A stretch of DNA of 59,363 bases from Lachnospiraceae bacterium UBA7784 (GTDB taxonomy: Bacteria > Bacillota > Clostridia > Lachnospirales > Lachnospiraceae), in NCBI GenBank assembly GCA_002480925.1, contig DLDA01000009.1:1-59363 (forward strand), written 5' to 3'. Positions 1 through 8,322 of the stretch are shown one piece after another. The notes under the pieces were generated by a model. That model was not told the origin of the DNA and searched no databases. It worked only from the letters and a program-made list of their open reading frames with translations. The position numbers and the translations under genes are program-made. Position 1 is the stretch's first letter. Each line of letters begins with the position of its first letter.

Positions 1-31
1 GTCCTGCTGTCCTTTTCGCGACAACTCATTT

Positions 32-60
32 AGTATATCACTTTGTGAGCTCCTTGTCAA
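32..60 (-). promoter_or_regulatory. Promoter P2, leftward, rRNA-operon type
   Basis: On the minus strand there is TTGACA (55-60), a 17-bp spacer and TATACT (32-37). It fires towards position 1 and out of the window. Together with P1 upstream it forms a tandem pair with near-consensus elements and no coding sequence after it in the window. Tandem strong promoters ahead of a short leader are typical of rrn or tRNA operons; that target is inferred, since no RNA gene is visible here. Confidence 0.75.
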
Positions 61-139
61 GGACTTTTTTTATTTTCTTCTTGGAAGACTTTCGCTTCTC
101 GGAAGATTTTCTCTGTCGCTCTCTCAAGCGACATCTGGT

Positions 140-168
140 ATATTATCACCTGGGCCCAGATAAGTCAA
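140..168 (-). promoter_or_regulatory. Promoter P1, leftward, tandem with P2
   Basis: On the minus strand there is TTGACT (163-168), a 17-bp spacer and TAATAT (140-145). It lies about 110 bp upstream of P2 and between the end of radA and the left edge. A small hairpin (GTCGCT 115-120 with AGCGAC 127-132) lies just downstream in its transcript. It probably supplies the same operon as P2. No other gene is present in 1-232. Confidence 0.65.
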
Positions 169-232
169 GGGCTTTTTTCGAAATTGTTCGAAGTTGTAAA
201 ACTGTAGCAATAGTATACAACTAACAGACAAT

Positions 233-1594
233 TCATACGACTTTATCACAGGCTTCCCTTATACCTCTTACTCCCACTAGCTCTACTCCATCAGGGACAT
301 TCTCTATGGATCCAACAGCCGATTCAGGCAGTACTATAGTCCTTACGCCCATCTTTGCTGCCTCATATACCCTCTTGCCCGGCATTGAAACAGAGCGGAC
401 TTCTCCTGACAGACCGACTTCACCAAAGGCCATCAGATCATCTGCAACAGGACGGTTCTTGAAGCTTGAGACCAAAGCTATGACAAGACCCAGGTCACAT
501 GATGGCTCACTTATCCTAAGTCCGCCGGCAATATTTACATAAGCGTCGAAGTCAGCCATAGAAAGTCCCATTCTCTTTTCTATAACAGCCATTATCAGAT
601 TAACTCTGTTATAATCCATTCCGACCGCTGTACGTCTTGGCATACCGAAGCTGCTTCTTGTCGTAAGTGCCTGTATCTCAAAAAGGATAGGACGGCTTCC
701 TTCTATGGTACACGCTATGACAGAGCCCGAGCTGCCCTTTGGTCTTCCCTCGAGCATGAATTCCGAGGGGTTTGAAACCTCATTAAGGCCCTGGCTCTTC
801 ATTTCAAAGACACCTATCTCATCCGTACTACCGAATCTGTTCTTGACGGCACGGATAATCCTGTAGGAGGCATGTCTGTCACCCTCGAAATAAAGTACGC
901 AATCTACCATATGCTCAAGGACTCTGGGACCTGCTACGGTACCCTCCTTGGTCACATGACCTACTATAAATACAGCTATATTCTCACTCTTTGCAAGCTG
1001 CATAAGCTTGGCCGTCGATGCCCTTACCTGGGAAATGCTTCCAGCCGCTCCGCTTCCGTCCTCGTTTACCATTGTCTGAATAGAATCTATAACAGCGACA
1101 GCTGGTTTTTCTCTTCTAAGAATCTCAACGATTGCGTCGAGATCTGTCTCTGTAAGGATCCGCATATTGTCAGAAAAATCGCCTATCCTTTTTGCCCTGA
1201 GGCTGATCTGATGCGCCGATTCCTCACCTGACACATATATCACCTGCTTGCCGTCAGATGATATATTTCTTGCAGTCTGCAGAAGTAGAGTGGATTTTCC
1301 TATTCCCGGATCTCCTCCAATCAGTATCAGCGATCCCTCTACTATCCCTCCTCCAAGAACACGATTAAGTTCAGCCATGTCTGTAGAGATTCTTTTTTCA
1401 GAAAAAGAAGAGATCTCCGAGAGCGCGATAGGACGCGCCTCGGAAATCTCTTTTCTACGAGACCTGTCTTTTCCACCTGATACGACCTCTGTCATGGTAT
1501 TCCATTCATGGCAGGCAGGGCAGACCCCCACCCACCTCGGAGATTCATATCCGCAGTTAGAGCAGAAAAATACACTTGTCTCTTTCTTTGCCAT
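233..1594 (-). CDS. radA: DNA repair protein RadA
   Basis: RadA (Sms) is a RecA-like ATPase that acts in recombination and branch migration in the cytoplasm. The 453-residue length is normal. An N-terminal C4 zinc finger (C11, C14, C25, C28) is followed by the RecA-type core with Walker A GDPGIGKS (94-101) and the RadA signature KNRFG (251-255). The C-terminal third resembles the Lon protease S16 domain, as usual in this family. It is the last gene of a minus-strand run with clpC and a small protein, 3 bp after the latter. In many Firmicutes radA follows clpC, so the context agrees. Two rRNA-type promoters start just downstream, so radA read-through would enter them. Confidence 0.97.
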   Translation of the reverse strand: MAKKETSVFFCSNCGYESPRWVGVCPACHEWNTMTEVVSGGKDRSRRKEISEARPIALSEISSFSEKRISTDMAELNRVLGGGIVEGSLILIGGDPGIGKSTLLLQTARNISSDGKQVIYVSGEESAHQISLRAKRIGDFSDNMRILTETDLDAIVEILRREKPAVAVIDSIQTMVNEDGSGAAGSISQVRASTAKLMQLAKSENIAVFIVGHVTKEGTVAGPRVLEHMVDCVLYFEGDRHASYRIIRAVKNRFGSTDEIGVFEMKSQGLNEVSNPSEFMLEGRPKGSSGSVIACTIEGSRPILFEIQALTTRSSFGMPRRTAVGMDYNRVNLIMAVIEKRMGLSMADFDAYVNIAGGLRISEPSCDLGLVIALVSSFKNRPVADDLMAFGEVGLSGEVRSVSMPGKRVYEAAKMGVRTIVLPESAVGSIENVPDGVELVGVRGIREACDKVV

Positions 1595-1597
1595 ATA

Positions 1598-2005
1598 TCA
1601 ATCCTTTTTTATAGACACTTCCTTTGTCTTGCCGTCGGATAAGTCTATACTAAGGGTGATCTTACCGCCAAGACCAGTTTTCATCACGCCATAATCCTCT
1701 CCTGCCGCAGATACCTGATAATTGGTCTCAGGAGCAAGTCCTACTGTGATATCGGTATTAGCATTGCCCTCCACCTTGAAGCTGACAGAGCTGTCATCAT
1801 ACTTCATATTGGAAACCCTTGTACCAGGCTCAGACTCATATACGAAAAGGTCATTCTTCTCGAGCTTGGTAGTGGTCTTGTAGCTCTTCACATAGAGCAG
1901 GTCCCCCTTATACTTGAAATCCTTAACCTTGGTCTTCTCATCAAGAGTATAATCTCCGAAGGAGAGACTGCCATCCTTTTCACTTCGAATCAACTGTTCT
2001 GCCAT
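1598..2005 (-). CDS. Small conserved protein between clpC and radA, 'endosialidase chain'-like
   Basis: A 135-residue protein without signal peptide or membrane segment. The sequence is rich in short beta-strand-like stretches, with a first part (about 1-65) around the pattern LSFGDYTLDEKTKV and a charged, Gly-containing second part. From memory it resembles proteins in Lachnospiraceae carrying the automatic name 'endosialidase catalytic beta chain'; no catalytic residues support enzyme activity and I would not accept that function. The start has a good ribosome binding site (AAAGGAG, 7 bases before ATG) and lies 26 bp inside the end of clpC, so the two are probably translated together. Function unknown; perhaps a carbohydrate- or surface-binding module, but this is a guess. 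Confidence 0.8.
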   Translation of the reverse strand: MAEQLIRSEKDGSLSFGDYTLDEKTKVKDFKYKGDLLYVKSYKTTTKLEKNDLFVYESEPGTRVSNMKYDDSSVSFKVEGNANTDITVGLAPETNYQVSAAGEDYGVMKTGLGGKITLSIDLSDGKTKEVSIKKD

Positions 2006-4466
2006 TTTTTTCTCCTTTTACAATAGCCTTTGTATTGTTTTTCCTACTGATACTGATTGTATCATTTTTTACCGAAATAGTCACCTTATCCCCAGATTTT
2101 ATTTCTCCGGAAATGATCTTGTCAGAGATAGGATCCTCTATATCAGACTGAATCCTTCTGCGAAGTGGTCTGGCTCCGAACTTTGGATCATAGGCCTTAT
2201 CAACTATATACTGCTTTACTGAAGGAGTAGCATGGGCTGATATATCCGTATTATCAGAAAGCCGCTTAAAGAGGTCTGAAAGCAGAAGACCTGTGATCTC
2301 TGTCAAATCCTCCTTATCAAGCATCTTAAAGCAGATGATATCATCTATACGGTTTAAGAACTCAGGACGCATGGTCCTCTTAAGCTCCTGACTGACCTGC
2401 TCCTTCACGGCCTCGTAATCGCTCTTTTTATCCTGACCAGAGGCAAATCCAAGGCTCTTATGGTTTTGTATATCTCTGGCGCCGGCATTTGATGTCATTA
2501 TTATAATGGCGTTCTTGAAATCAACAGTCCTTCCCTGTGAATCGGTAAGTCTTCCATCGTCAAGCACCTGGAGAAGGATATTGAATACATCCGGATGTGC
2601 CTTTTCTATCTCATCAAAGAGGATAACACTATATGGATTTCTCCTTATCTTTTCAGACAGCTGTCCACCCTCCTCATAGCCCACATATCCCGGAGGAGAG
2701 CCTATGAACTTAGAGACTGCGTCCTTCTCCATATATTCTGACATATCTACCCTGATCAGGGCCTTGTCATCACCATAAACCTCGCTGGCAAGAGTCTTTG
2801 CGACAAGAGTCTTACCTACTCCTGTAGGTCCCACGAAAAGGAAGGATCCGACCGGCCTCTCAGGTGACTTAAGACCTGCCCTTCCTCGCCTTACAGCGCG
2901 AGAAACTGCCTCTATGGCCTGATCCTGACCTATCACCTTTTTCTTCAGGGTATTTTCCAGATTCAGAAGACGCTTCTTTTCCTTTGAACCCAGATTACCT
3001 ACAGGAATATGGGTCCAGCCGGATACTGTAAGAGCAATATCCTGCTCTGTAAGTACTGGAGCCCCCTTTTTCTTATTTTCTCTTTTTTCCTGTCTGAAGA
3101 GCTTCTTCTCATCCTCCAGGAATTCACTGTGGAGCTCCCCTGCCCTGCTGTAGTCTCCATTCTTAAGGGCCTCCTCTATTCCGTCTGAAAGCTCATTCTT
3201 TTTCTGACGCAACTCGTAGCCCTTGCTGCTGCCTTTGGAATTAAAAAGATTTACCCTGGCGCAGCTTTCATCAAGAAGATCTATAGCCTTATCAGGAAGG
3301 AACCTGTCATGTACATATCGCCTTGAAAGAGATACACAGGCAGCTATGGCCTCATCTGTTATCCTTACACCATGATGCTTCTGATATACATCCCGAAGGC
3401 CCTCAAGGATCCTTACTGTATCCTCCTCCGACGGCTCCTCTACCATAACCGAAAGGAATCTCCTCTCAAGCGCAGCGTCCTTTTCTATCTTCTTCCTGTA
3501 CTCCTTGATAGTAGTAGCACCAATTATCTGAAGCTCCCCTCTTGCAAGGGCAGGCTTTAAGATGTTTGCAGCATCCATTGCCCCCTCTGAGCCTCCGGCT
3601 CCTATTATCATATGCAGTTCATCAATAAATAGCAGGACATTTCCTGCGCTTACCGACTCATCTATTACATTCTTGATACGTTCCTCGAACTCTCCTCTGT
3701 ACTTGGTCCCTGCGACCATCCCTGAAAGATCAAGTGTAAGTATCCTCTTTCCTGCAAGAGAAGGCGGAACCATCCCTGAAACGATACGCTCTGCAAGCCC
3801 CTCTACTATGGCTGTCTTGCCAACTCCCGGCTCACCTATGAGGCACGGATTATTCTTTGTGCGGCGGCTCAGTATCTCGATAACTCTCTGGATCTCTCTG
3901 TCCCTGCCGATCACAGGATCAAGGGCCCCATCCTCAGCCATGGTTGTAAGATCGGTAGTAAACTCCTCAAGAGCCGCATACTCGCCCTCGTCACCATTCT
4001 GCCTGTTAGCTATTAATATCCTTCTGTATGTATCTCCCTCATCGCCCATTGCTGCCAGCAGATTATTAAAAACCGTGCCAAGATCGAGATCAGCAGTAGA
4101 TAATATCCTTGCTGCTCCGCACTCAGGCATCTTAAGTATTGCCAGAAGAGCATGCTCTGTCCCTACGGCCTCCATGCCGCACATGGAAGCTATAGAAGTC
4201 GCATTTTCCATCAGCGCCTTAAGCCTTGGAGTCTCTGTGTCCTGATTCTTCAGATTCCTGTCCTTAGTAAAGGTTAAAAGCTCATCGATTATCCGTGCCG
4301 TAAGATCCTCATCAAGACCGGCATCAACAAGTATCTCACTTGCCAGGTTGGGAGCACAATGCAGTATCCCCAGCATAAGAAAATGTGTCCCTGTATATCG
4401 TCCAAGCTTCTTTGAAAATTTTATCGCGTAATCATAAGCCTTCTGCAGGCTGTCTGTATATTTCAT
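1980..4466 (-). CDS. clpC: ATP-dependent Clp protease ATP-binding subunit ClpC
   Basis: ClpC is a Hsp100 unfoldase that feeds substrates to the ClpP peptidase in the cytoplasm. At 828 residues it has normal length. Order: N-terminal Clp repeats (about 1-145), first AAA+ domain with Walker A GEPGVGKT (211-218), a charged coiled-coil middle region with a UVR-like stretch, second AAA+ domain with GPTGVGKT, and the C-terminal D2-small domain. The N-terminus (MKYTDSLQKAYDYA) is unlike the common MFGRF start but fits the Clp_N fold. No ctsR, mcsA or mcsB gene lies beside it, unlike in Bacillus; instead a surface protein gene precedes it by 18 bp and a small protein overlaps its end by 26 bp. No CtsR-type repeat is evident at the operon promoter. 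Confidence 0.96.
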   Translation of the reverse strand: MKYTDSLQKAYDYAIKFSKKLGRYTGTHFLMLGILHCAPNLASEILVDAGLDEDLTARIIDELLTFTKDRNLKNQDTETPRLKALMENATSIASMCGMEAVGTEHALLAILKMPECGAARILSTADLDLGTVFNNLLAAMGDEGDTYRRILIANRQNGDEGEYAALEEFTTDLTTMAEDGALDPVIGRDREIQRVIEILSRRTKNNPCLIGEPGVGKTAIVEGLAERIVSGMVPPSLAGKRILTLDLSGMVAGTKYRGEFEERIKNVIDESVSAGNVLLFIDELHMIIGAGGSEGAMDAANILKPALARGELQIIGATTIKEYRKKIEKDAALERRFLSVMVEEPSEEDTVRILEGLRDVYQKHHGVRITDEAIAACVSLSRRYVHDRFLPDKAIDLLDESCARVNLFNSKGSSKGYELRQKKNELSDGIEEALKNGDYSRAGELHSEFLEDEKKLFRQEKRENKKKGAPVLTEQDIALTVSGWTHIPVGNLGSKEKKRLLNLENTLKKKVIGQDQAIEAVSRAVRRGRAGLKSPERPVGSFLFVGPTGVGKTLVAKTLASEVYGDDKALIRVDMSEYMEKDAVSKFIGSPPGYVGYEEGGQLSEKIRRNPYSVILFDEIEKAHPDVFNILLQVLDDGRLTDSQGRTVDFKNAIIIMTSNAGARDIQNHKSLGFASGQDKKSDYEAVKEQVSQELKRTMRPEFLNRIDDIICFKMLDKEDLTEITGLLLSDLFKRLSDNTDISAHATPSVKQYIVDKAYDPKFGARPLRRRIQSDIEDPISDKIISGEIKSGDKVTISVKNDTISISRKNNTKAIVKGEKNGRTVDSK

Positions 4467-4484
4467 AATTCTTCTTTCGTCATA

Positions 4485-5378
4485 TCACAGCTTGTTCAGA
4501 TCAGAAAGCTCCAGCTTTTTATTCGGCCTCTTAGGTGCCTTAGGCATAGTAAGCTTTTCCTCGTCTATCTCTCCAAGGTCCAGATCACCCGAAAATTTCT
4601 TCTGATCAGTCTTTTCCGCTGAGGCTATCTGATCTGTATCAGATCTCTTTGTTTCTTCATCATCAAAATCTATATCATCACCCTCATAATCACCGTAGGC
4701 TGCGAAATGTAGCAATGTAAGCCTTATTATAAGAACAATGATGATGGCTAACAGAAGGCCTGTAAGGATAAGCATTCTCCTGTCAAGTATAAGCTGCTTA
4801 AAGGACAGATCGGAGGATGAGATATCATGCTTTTCCACTGATGATCCCGAATGATCAGCTTCCGCCTTAGCCTTCTTAGAGTTGTTTTCGGTATCCTTTT
4901 CAGAGCTTGTCTCCTTTACAGCGGCATCCTCCTTCTTATCCTCCTTTTCTTCATTCTCTGTCTGCTCTGTATCATTTGAAACCTTCTCGTCTGTATCCTT
5001 TGATACGGCCTCCTTTATGCCGATCACTGCAGAGCTTCTCGGATACATATTGGAAGAAGCTACAAATCCGGCATTACCCTGCTGCTTTGCCTCAAATGTA
5101 AATGTGGCGCTTCTTCCGCTTATGCTTAGTGTATTGCCATCAAGCGTGGCCCTTCCCTGACTTTTCAGTGTAACCATAGTCCCGTCATAATGCAGGGACA
5201 GGTTCGAGCTGGAGGCGCCTGCGACAGTGACACTGAAGCTGTCTCCCACACTTACATCATTGGTGGAAAATGACAGCACAACAGGACTGGCCTGTGCCTG
5301 CTCTGGCATGGCAAAGGTCAGCATCATGCATATGATCCCTAAAAGAAGGATGTGTCTTTTTTTCAAAAAAATCTTCAT
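4485..5378 (-). CDS. Membrane-anchored surface protein with cohesin-like domain, first gene of clpC operon
   Basis: Begins with a Sec signal peptide (KKRHILLLGIICMMLTFA ending near QAQA). The next roughly 95 residues (SPVVLSFSTNDVSVGDSFSV onwards) look like a small all-beta domain of the cohesin or Ig-like kind. Then comes a Glu/Lys/Ser-rich linker, a single transmembrane helix (about 200-225, LILTGLLLAIIIVLIIRLT) and an acidic-then-basic cytoplasmic tail of about 70 residues. I chose the internal ATG at 5378 (297 residues): AAAGGGA lies 6 bases before it, and the mapped promoter would put the transcript start only about 6 bases before the alternative ATG at 5393. Function unknown. Its place ahead of clpC-radA suggests constitutive expression rather than a joint function. 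Confidence 0.85.
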   Translation of the reverse strand: MKIFLKKRHILLLGIICMMLTFAMPEQAQASPVVLSFSTNDVSVGDSFSVTVAGASSSNLSLHYDGTMVTLKSQGRATLDGNTLSISGRSATFTFEAKQQGNAGFVASSNMYPRSSAVIGIKEAVSKDTDEKVSNDTEQTENEEKEDKKEDAAVKETSSEKDTENNSKKAKAEADHSGSSVEKHDISSSDLSFKQLILDRRMLILTGLLLAIIIVLIIRLTLLHFAAYGDYEGDDIDFDDEETKRSDTDQIASAEKTDQKKFSGDLDLGEIDEEKLTMPKAPKRPNKKLELSDLNKL

Positions 5379-5405
5379 ATAAATCCCTTTCATCTGTTCC
5401 TATAA

Positions 5406-5434
5406 AGTATAAGAGAATACCCCCTTATTGTCAA
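5406..5434 (-). promoter_or_regulatory. Promoter of the surface protein-clpC-radA run
   Basis: TTGACA (5429-5434), 17-bp spacer, TATACT (5406-5411) on the minus strand, about 20 bases before the first gene's likely ribosome binding site. All genes down to radA follow with gaps below 20 bp, so they are likely one operon. Confidence 0.8.
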
Positions 5435-5440
5435 ACCTGC

Positions 5441-6118
5441 TCAGACATGGAATCTCCGCTTGAGCTCTATCCTGGCATTGGCTCCTCCCATTATAAGAGC
5501 AATGATAAAGAGTACGCTTGAGGAAATAAAAGCCGTTTCCGAAAGCACAGGATCAGTCACCAGACCATAACGGATAAAGACCAGCGGAAGTATTCCGAGT
5601 AATATAGGCAGTACCATAAGGATCATATAGCTTTGCCACTTTCTCCGGTTTACAAACATAAGCACTATTATAAAAACATTAAATACAATAAGTGCAGATG
5701 GAAGGCAGTAATTCAATGACCATTTCCTAAATCCACAGGTCGCATCGATCACGACTACAAAAAGAGCCGCAAGAAGGATAGTAACAGTTATCCTGCCTAT
5801 CATGCCTATGTCAGGATTGAAGAAGATATAGAACTCTATAAATATATAAAAAAGAGAGGCTGCCACTATAACAGCCCATGGAAAGCCAGCGTTTATTATA
5901 TTTATGGCAGCTGATACAATGCTTACTCCTGTACATATGGAAAGAAGAAGCCGCAGGAAAAATATAGTCTTTCTGCGCTTGGCCACTATATCAGGATATC
6001 CGTTATATCTTACTATCCCATCCAGCTTCTGGTCTGTAAGTGATCCCTTGCAAAGGGGACAGATATCAGAATCACGGTCGAGAACCGTGATCCCGCAGTG
6101 CATGCATTTTTTACTCAT
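5441..6118 (-). CDS. Zinc-ribbon membrane protein, DUF6320-like
   Basis: A 225-residue protein with an N-terminal zinc ribbon (C5, C8, C20, C23; CMHCG and CPLCK) followed by about six hydrophobic segments between residues 50 and 215. It fits the DUF6320 type of membrane protein as I remember it, whose function is unknown. The start overlaps the end of the upstream acyltransferase-fold gene by 8 bp, so the two are co-translated and may work as a pair at the membrane. No terminator is visible after it; the promoter of the clpC operon starts directly downstream. Confidence 0.85.
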   Translation of the reverse strand: MSKKCMHCGITVLDRDSDICPLCKGSLTDQKLDGIVRYNGYPDIVAKRRKTIFFLRLLLSICTGVSIVSAAINIINAGFPWAVIVAASLFYIFIEFYIFFNPDIGMIGRITVTILLAALFVVVIDATCGFRKWSLNYCLPSALIVFNVFIIVLMFVNRRKWQSYMILMVLPILLGILPLVFIRYGLVTDPVLSETAFISSSVLFIIALIMGGANARIELKRRFHV

Positions 6119-7385
6119 AAAAAACTCCGTTCGTCTCTATTGATGCAGCTGCTCCCAGCTGTGAAAGCTTCCTTAAGTATTCCATGATAAGCGTCGTGTC
6201 GCTGTAGGCAGTTGAAAAGGAAAGTGTCATTATTTCCTTAAAGGAGGCTATTCCTAGCTTTAGTCCCTGGCCCTTTGAAAATGACAGGAAGCACTGGAAG
6301 CTTTCTATATACTCTGCATAATCATCAGGCACCCTGATCTGTCCCATATTCGTGACTGTTGCTGTATTGGCCAGGGTGCTTCTTGAATATATAGCCCTGA
6401 TGCCGGCATTTTTCAAAAAAAGCGGCACTGCCCTGGCCAGAAGGACCTGCTGTCCTGAGACATTATAGGAAAAGATCGATTCAAGATTTTCCCTTGTAAT
6501 CTGCTTTCTCAGACTCTCCCTTGTTATAGCCACTATCTCCTCGAAGCTGTAATCATCCTTTACCGGTATGAATTCAGCCGAAACCATTGCAAAGAAGTTC
6601 TTTGTGGTATTGGAATCAAAATATGGCCTTAGGTTTACAGGGACCGCTACTCTTACTGGTCTCCTGTCAGATATCTGGTATCGGTAGGACCTGTACGCAC
6701 TGAATATATATAAGGCAACACAAAGCTCATTTATAGTCACATCAAGACCATGAGCTATCCTTTTCATATCAGAAACGCGCAGATATGCATTTACGACTCC
6801 GAAGCCCTTGTAGGAAAGCTTCTCTCCCTTTATAAGAAAGGCTCTCCTTACGGCATATGAGGATTTGGATGGCTTTCTGTAATTTCTTACAAAGCTGTCA
6901 TCCCTGTTCACAGATGTATCAGAAGAAAGACTCCCCCTGTGCGCCTCCATCAGCGCATCATGGGAAAGCCTAAGATATGCAAAGGTCAGCTCCTTAAGAA
7001 ACTCGAATCCGCCTGTACCGTCAGCAAGCACATGAAAGACCTCGAGATTTATCCTTCTGCCATAATAGGTAACCCTGAAAAGGTATCTGTTGTTCTCATT
7101 CTCCCTTGTAGAGCGGCATGGATAATCATCCTCCTCAACCACCCTTGGAATCGGATAATCATTTTCCTCCAGATAGTACCAGAAGAAGCCCTTTCTAAGC
7201 CTCTGCCTGAAGCCCTTGAACCTTTCAAGCACGAACTGAAGGGCCTCCTGGAGGAGATCTCCTACTATCTTTTCCTTCAGAACAACAGACAGCCTGTAGG
7301 TATTTGTCATTCTCTTGGTCGCTATTGCTGGGAAAAGGATTGCGGAATTGTCAAGCTTCTCCCAGCTCTTTATCCTGTTTGCCAT
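6111..7385 (-). CDS. Condensation/alcohol acetyltransferase-fold protein
   Basis: A 424-residue protein of the CoA-dependent acyltransferase (condensation) superfamily, which transfers acyl groups to hydroxyl or amino acceptors. The active-site motif HxxxDG is present as HVLADG (118-123) in a typical setting (EVFHVLADGTGGFEFL). A second conserved part is the NLRPYFDSNTTKNFF segment near residue 245, resembling the family's structural motif. It is closer to free-standing alcohol acetyltransferase-like proteins than to peptide synthetase domains, because no carrier domain lies nearby. It overlaps the zinc-ribbon membrane gene by 8 bp. Substrate unknown; lipid or cell-envelope acylation is a guess. 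The ATG at 7385 lacks a strong ribosome binding site, and a terminator ends 20 bp upstream, so expression may be low or depend on read-through. Confidence 0.85.
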   Translation of the reverse strand: MANRIKSWEKLDNSAILFPAIATKRMTNTYRLSVVLKEKIVGDLLQEALQFVLERFKGFRQRLRKGFFWYYLEENDYPIPRVVEEDDYPCRSTRENENNRYLFRVTYYGRRINLEVFHVLADGTGGFEFLKELTFAYLRLSHDALMEAHRGSLSSDTSVNRDDSFVRNYRKPSKSSYAVRRAFLIKGEKLSYKGFGVVNAYLRVSDMKRIAHGLDVTINELCVALYIFSAYRSYRYQISDRRPVRVAVPVNLRPYFDSNTTKNFFAMVSAEFIPVKDDYSFEEIVAITRESLRKQITRENLESIFSYNVSGQQVLLARAVPLFLKNAGIRAIYSRSTLANTATVTNMGQIRVPDDYAEYIESFQCFLSFSKGQGLKLGIASFKEIMTLSFSTAYSDTTLIMEYLRKLSQLGAAASIETNGVFYE

Positions 7386-7404
7386 TTCACATACTTTCTA
7401 TACT

Positions 7405-7438
7405 AAAAAAGTGACAGAGGGAGCACCCAGTGTCACTT
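7405..7438 (-). terminator. Rho-independent terminator of the FliD-like gene
   Basis: On the minus strand AAGTGACA (7431-7438) pairs with TGTCACTT (7409-7416), with an inner GGG/CCC stem, followed by a run of T (7405-7410). It sits 22 bp after the stop codon at 7461. Confidence 0.85.
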
Positions 7439-7460
7439 AAACATATCAAACTACTCTGAT

Positions 7461-8255
7461 TCAGGCCTTTGCTGAATACCCTGAGAAGGTAGCTGCGGCA
7501 AATGAACCCGATGAGGTATAGGTGCCGTCAGACAGGGCCTGCGAAGCATAGTACTGAGCGAGTGAAATATATGTACCGGCAGCGCTGCCGTAATTATTCC
7601 CGCCGCTGAATAGCTTCTTTACAGCATCTGTATCAGCATTCTTAAGGGTATCAGTGTCTACTGACAGCTTGCCATCCTTGCCGACCGAAAGGCCTATGCT
7701 CTTCAGATCATCGCTGTACTTAGAGGTCGTATTCATAAGATACTTTGATGCTGTACCAAGACTCTGTGAGGTAGACTTCTTTGCTGCATCAATATAGCTG
7801 TTGTAATCGGCAGCAAACTTAGTAAGGTCTGATTCAACCGTCTGCTTTACCTTATCGGCGGTATTTGTCGCTGTAACATCATAGGTTCTCGAGCTCATCA
7901 GACTATTAATAGATGATGAAAGCGTCGATGCTGCGACTGCAGCTGTCCTGGTATTGGCTTTTTGTGTAGAAGCTATTCCAGTATATGAAGCCTTGCTCGT
8001 ATCAGCTGAATCTGTATTACTATCGCTCTTCTTTACATCATGTCCTGATACATGGGCTAAAACGTCATATCCTTCTACCGATCTCGATGATCCGGCATTT
8101 GATGAAGCAGAGCTGATCTGACTGTAATACCTTTTTGCCAGCTTATAATAGCTGCCGCTCGTAACACTCCTGTACTCAGAAAGGCTGGAGTAAAGACCGC
8201 TCATCCATGAAGAGGAGGCGTTACCAAACAATGATGATAGTATACTGCTTCCCAT
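7461..8255 (-). CDS. FliD C-domain-like protein, orphan
   Basis: A 264-residue Ser/Ala/Tyr-rich protein without signal peptide or membrane helix. Residues about 150-225 follow the pattern of the C-terminal domain of the flagellar hook-cap protein FliD: a helix with FAADYNSYID, then LMNTTSKYSDDLKSIGL, then DGKLSVDTDTLKNADTDAVKKLF. The N-terminal region (LSEYRSVTSGSYYKLAKRYY) is specific. It is much shorter than FliD (usually over 450 residues) and lacks the recognisable FliD N-domain. I set the start at 8255 because AAAGGAG lies 7 bases before this ATG; the ATG 21 bases upstream lacks such a site. It has its own promoter and terminator, so it is a single-gene unit. It may bind flagellin-like or surface filaments, or be a structural look-alike; not certain. 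Confidence 0.82.
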   Translation of the reverse strand: MGSSILSSLFGNASSSWMSGLYSSLSEYRSVTSGSYYKLAKRYYSQISSASSNAGSSRSVEGYDVLAHVSGHDVKKSDSNTDSADTSKASYTGIASTQKANTRTAAVAASTLSSSINSLMSSRTYDVTATNTADKVKQTVESDLTKFAADYNSYIDAAKKSTSQSLGTASKYLMNTTSKYSDDLKSIGLSVGKDGKLSVDTDTLKNADTDAVKKLFSGGNNYGSAAGTYISLAQYYASQALSDGTYTSSGSFAAATFSGYSAKA

Positions 8256-8294
8256 TCCTTGCTCCTTTCCGGCCATCCCTGGCCAAAAGCACTA

Positions 8295-8322
8295 ATAATA
8301 GAAACGTGATAAAAAATATCAA
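8295..8322 (-). promoter_or_regulatory. Promoter of the FliD-like gene
   Basis: TTGATA (8317-8322), 16-bp spacer, TATTAT (8295-8300) on the minus strand. The -35 overlaps the stop codon of ung. No flagellar sigma-28 pattern is seen. Confidence 0.55.

Noticed and set aside
3562..4245. Plus-strand frame of 227 residues opposite clpC
   Set aside because: Antisense to the first AAA+ domain of ClpC; Ser/Pro-rich shadow without start site.
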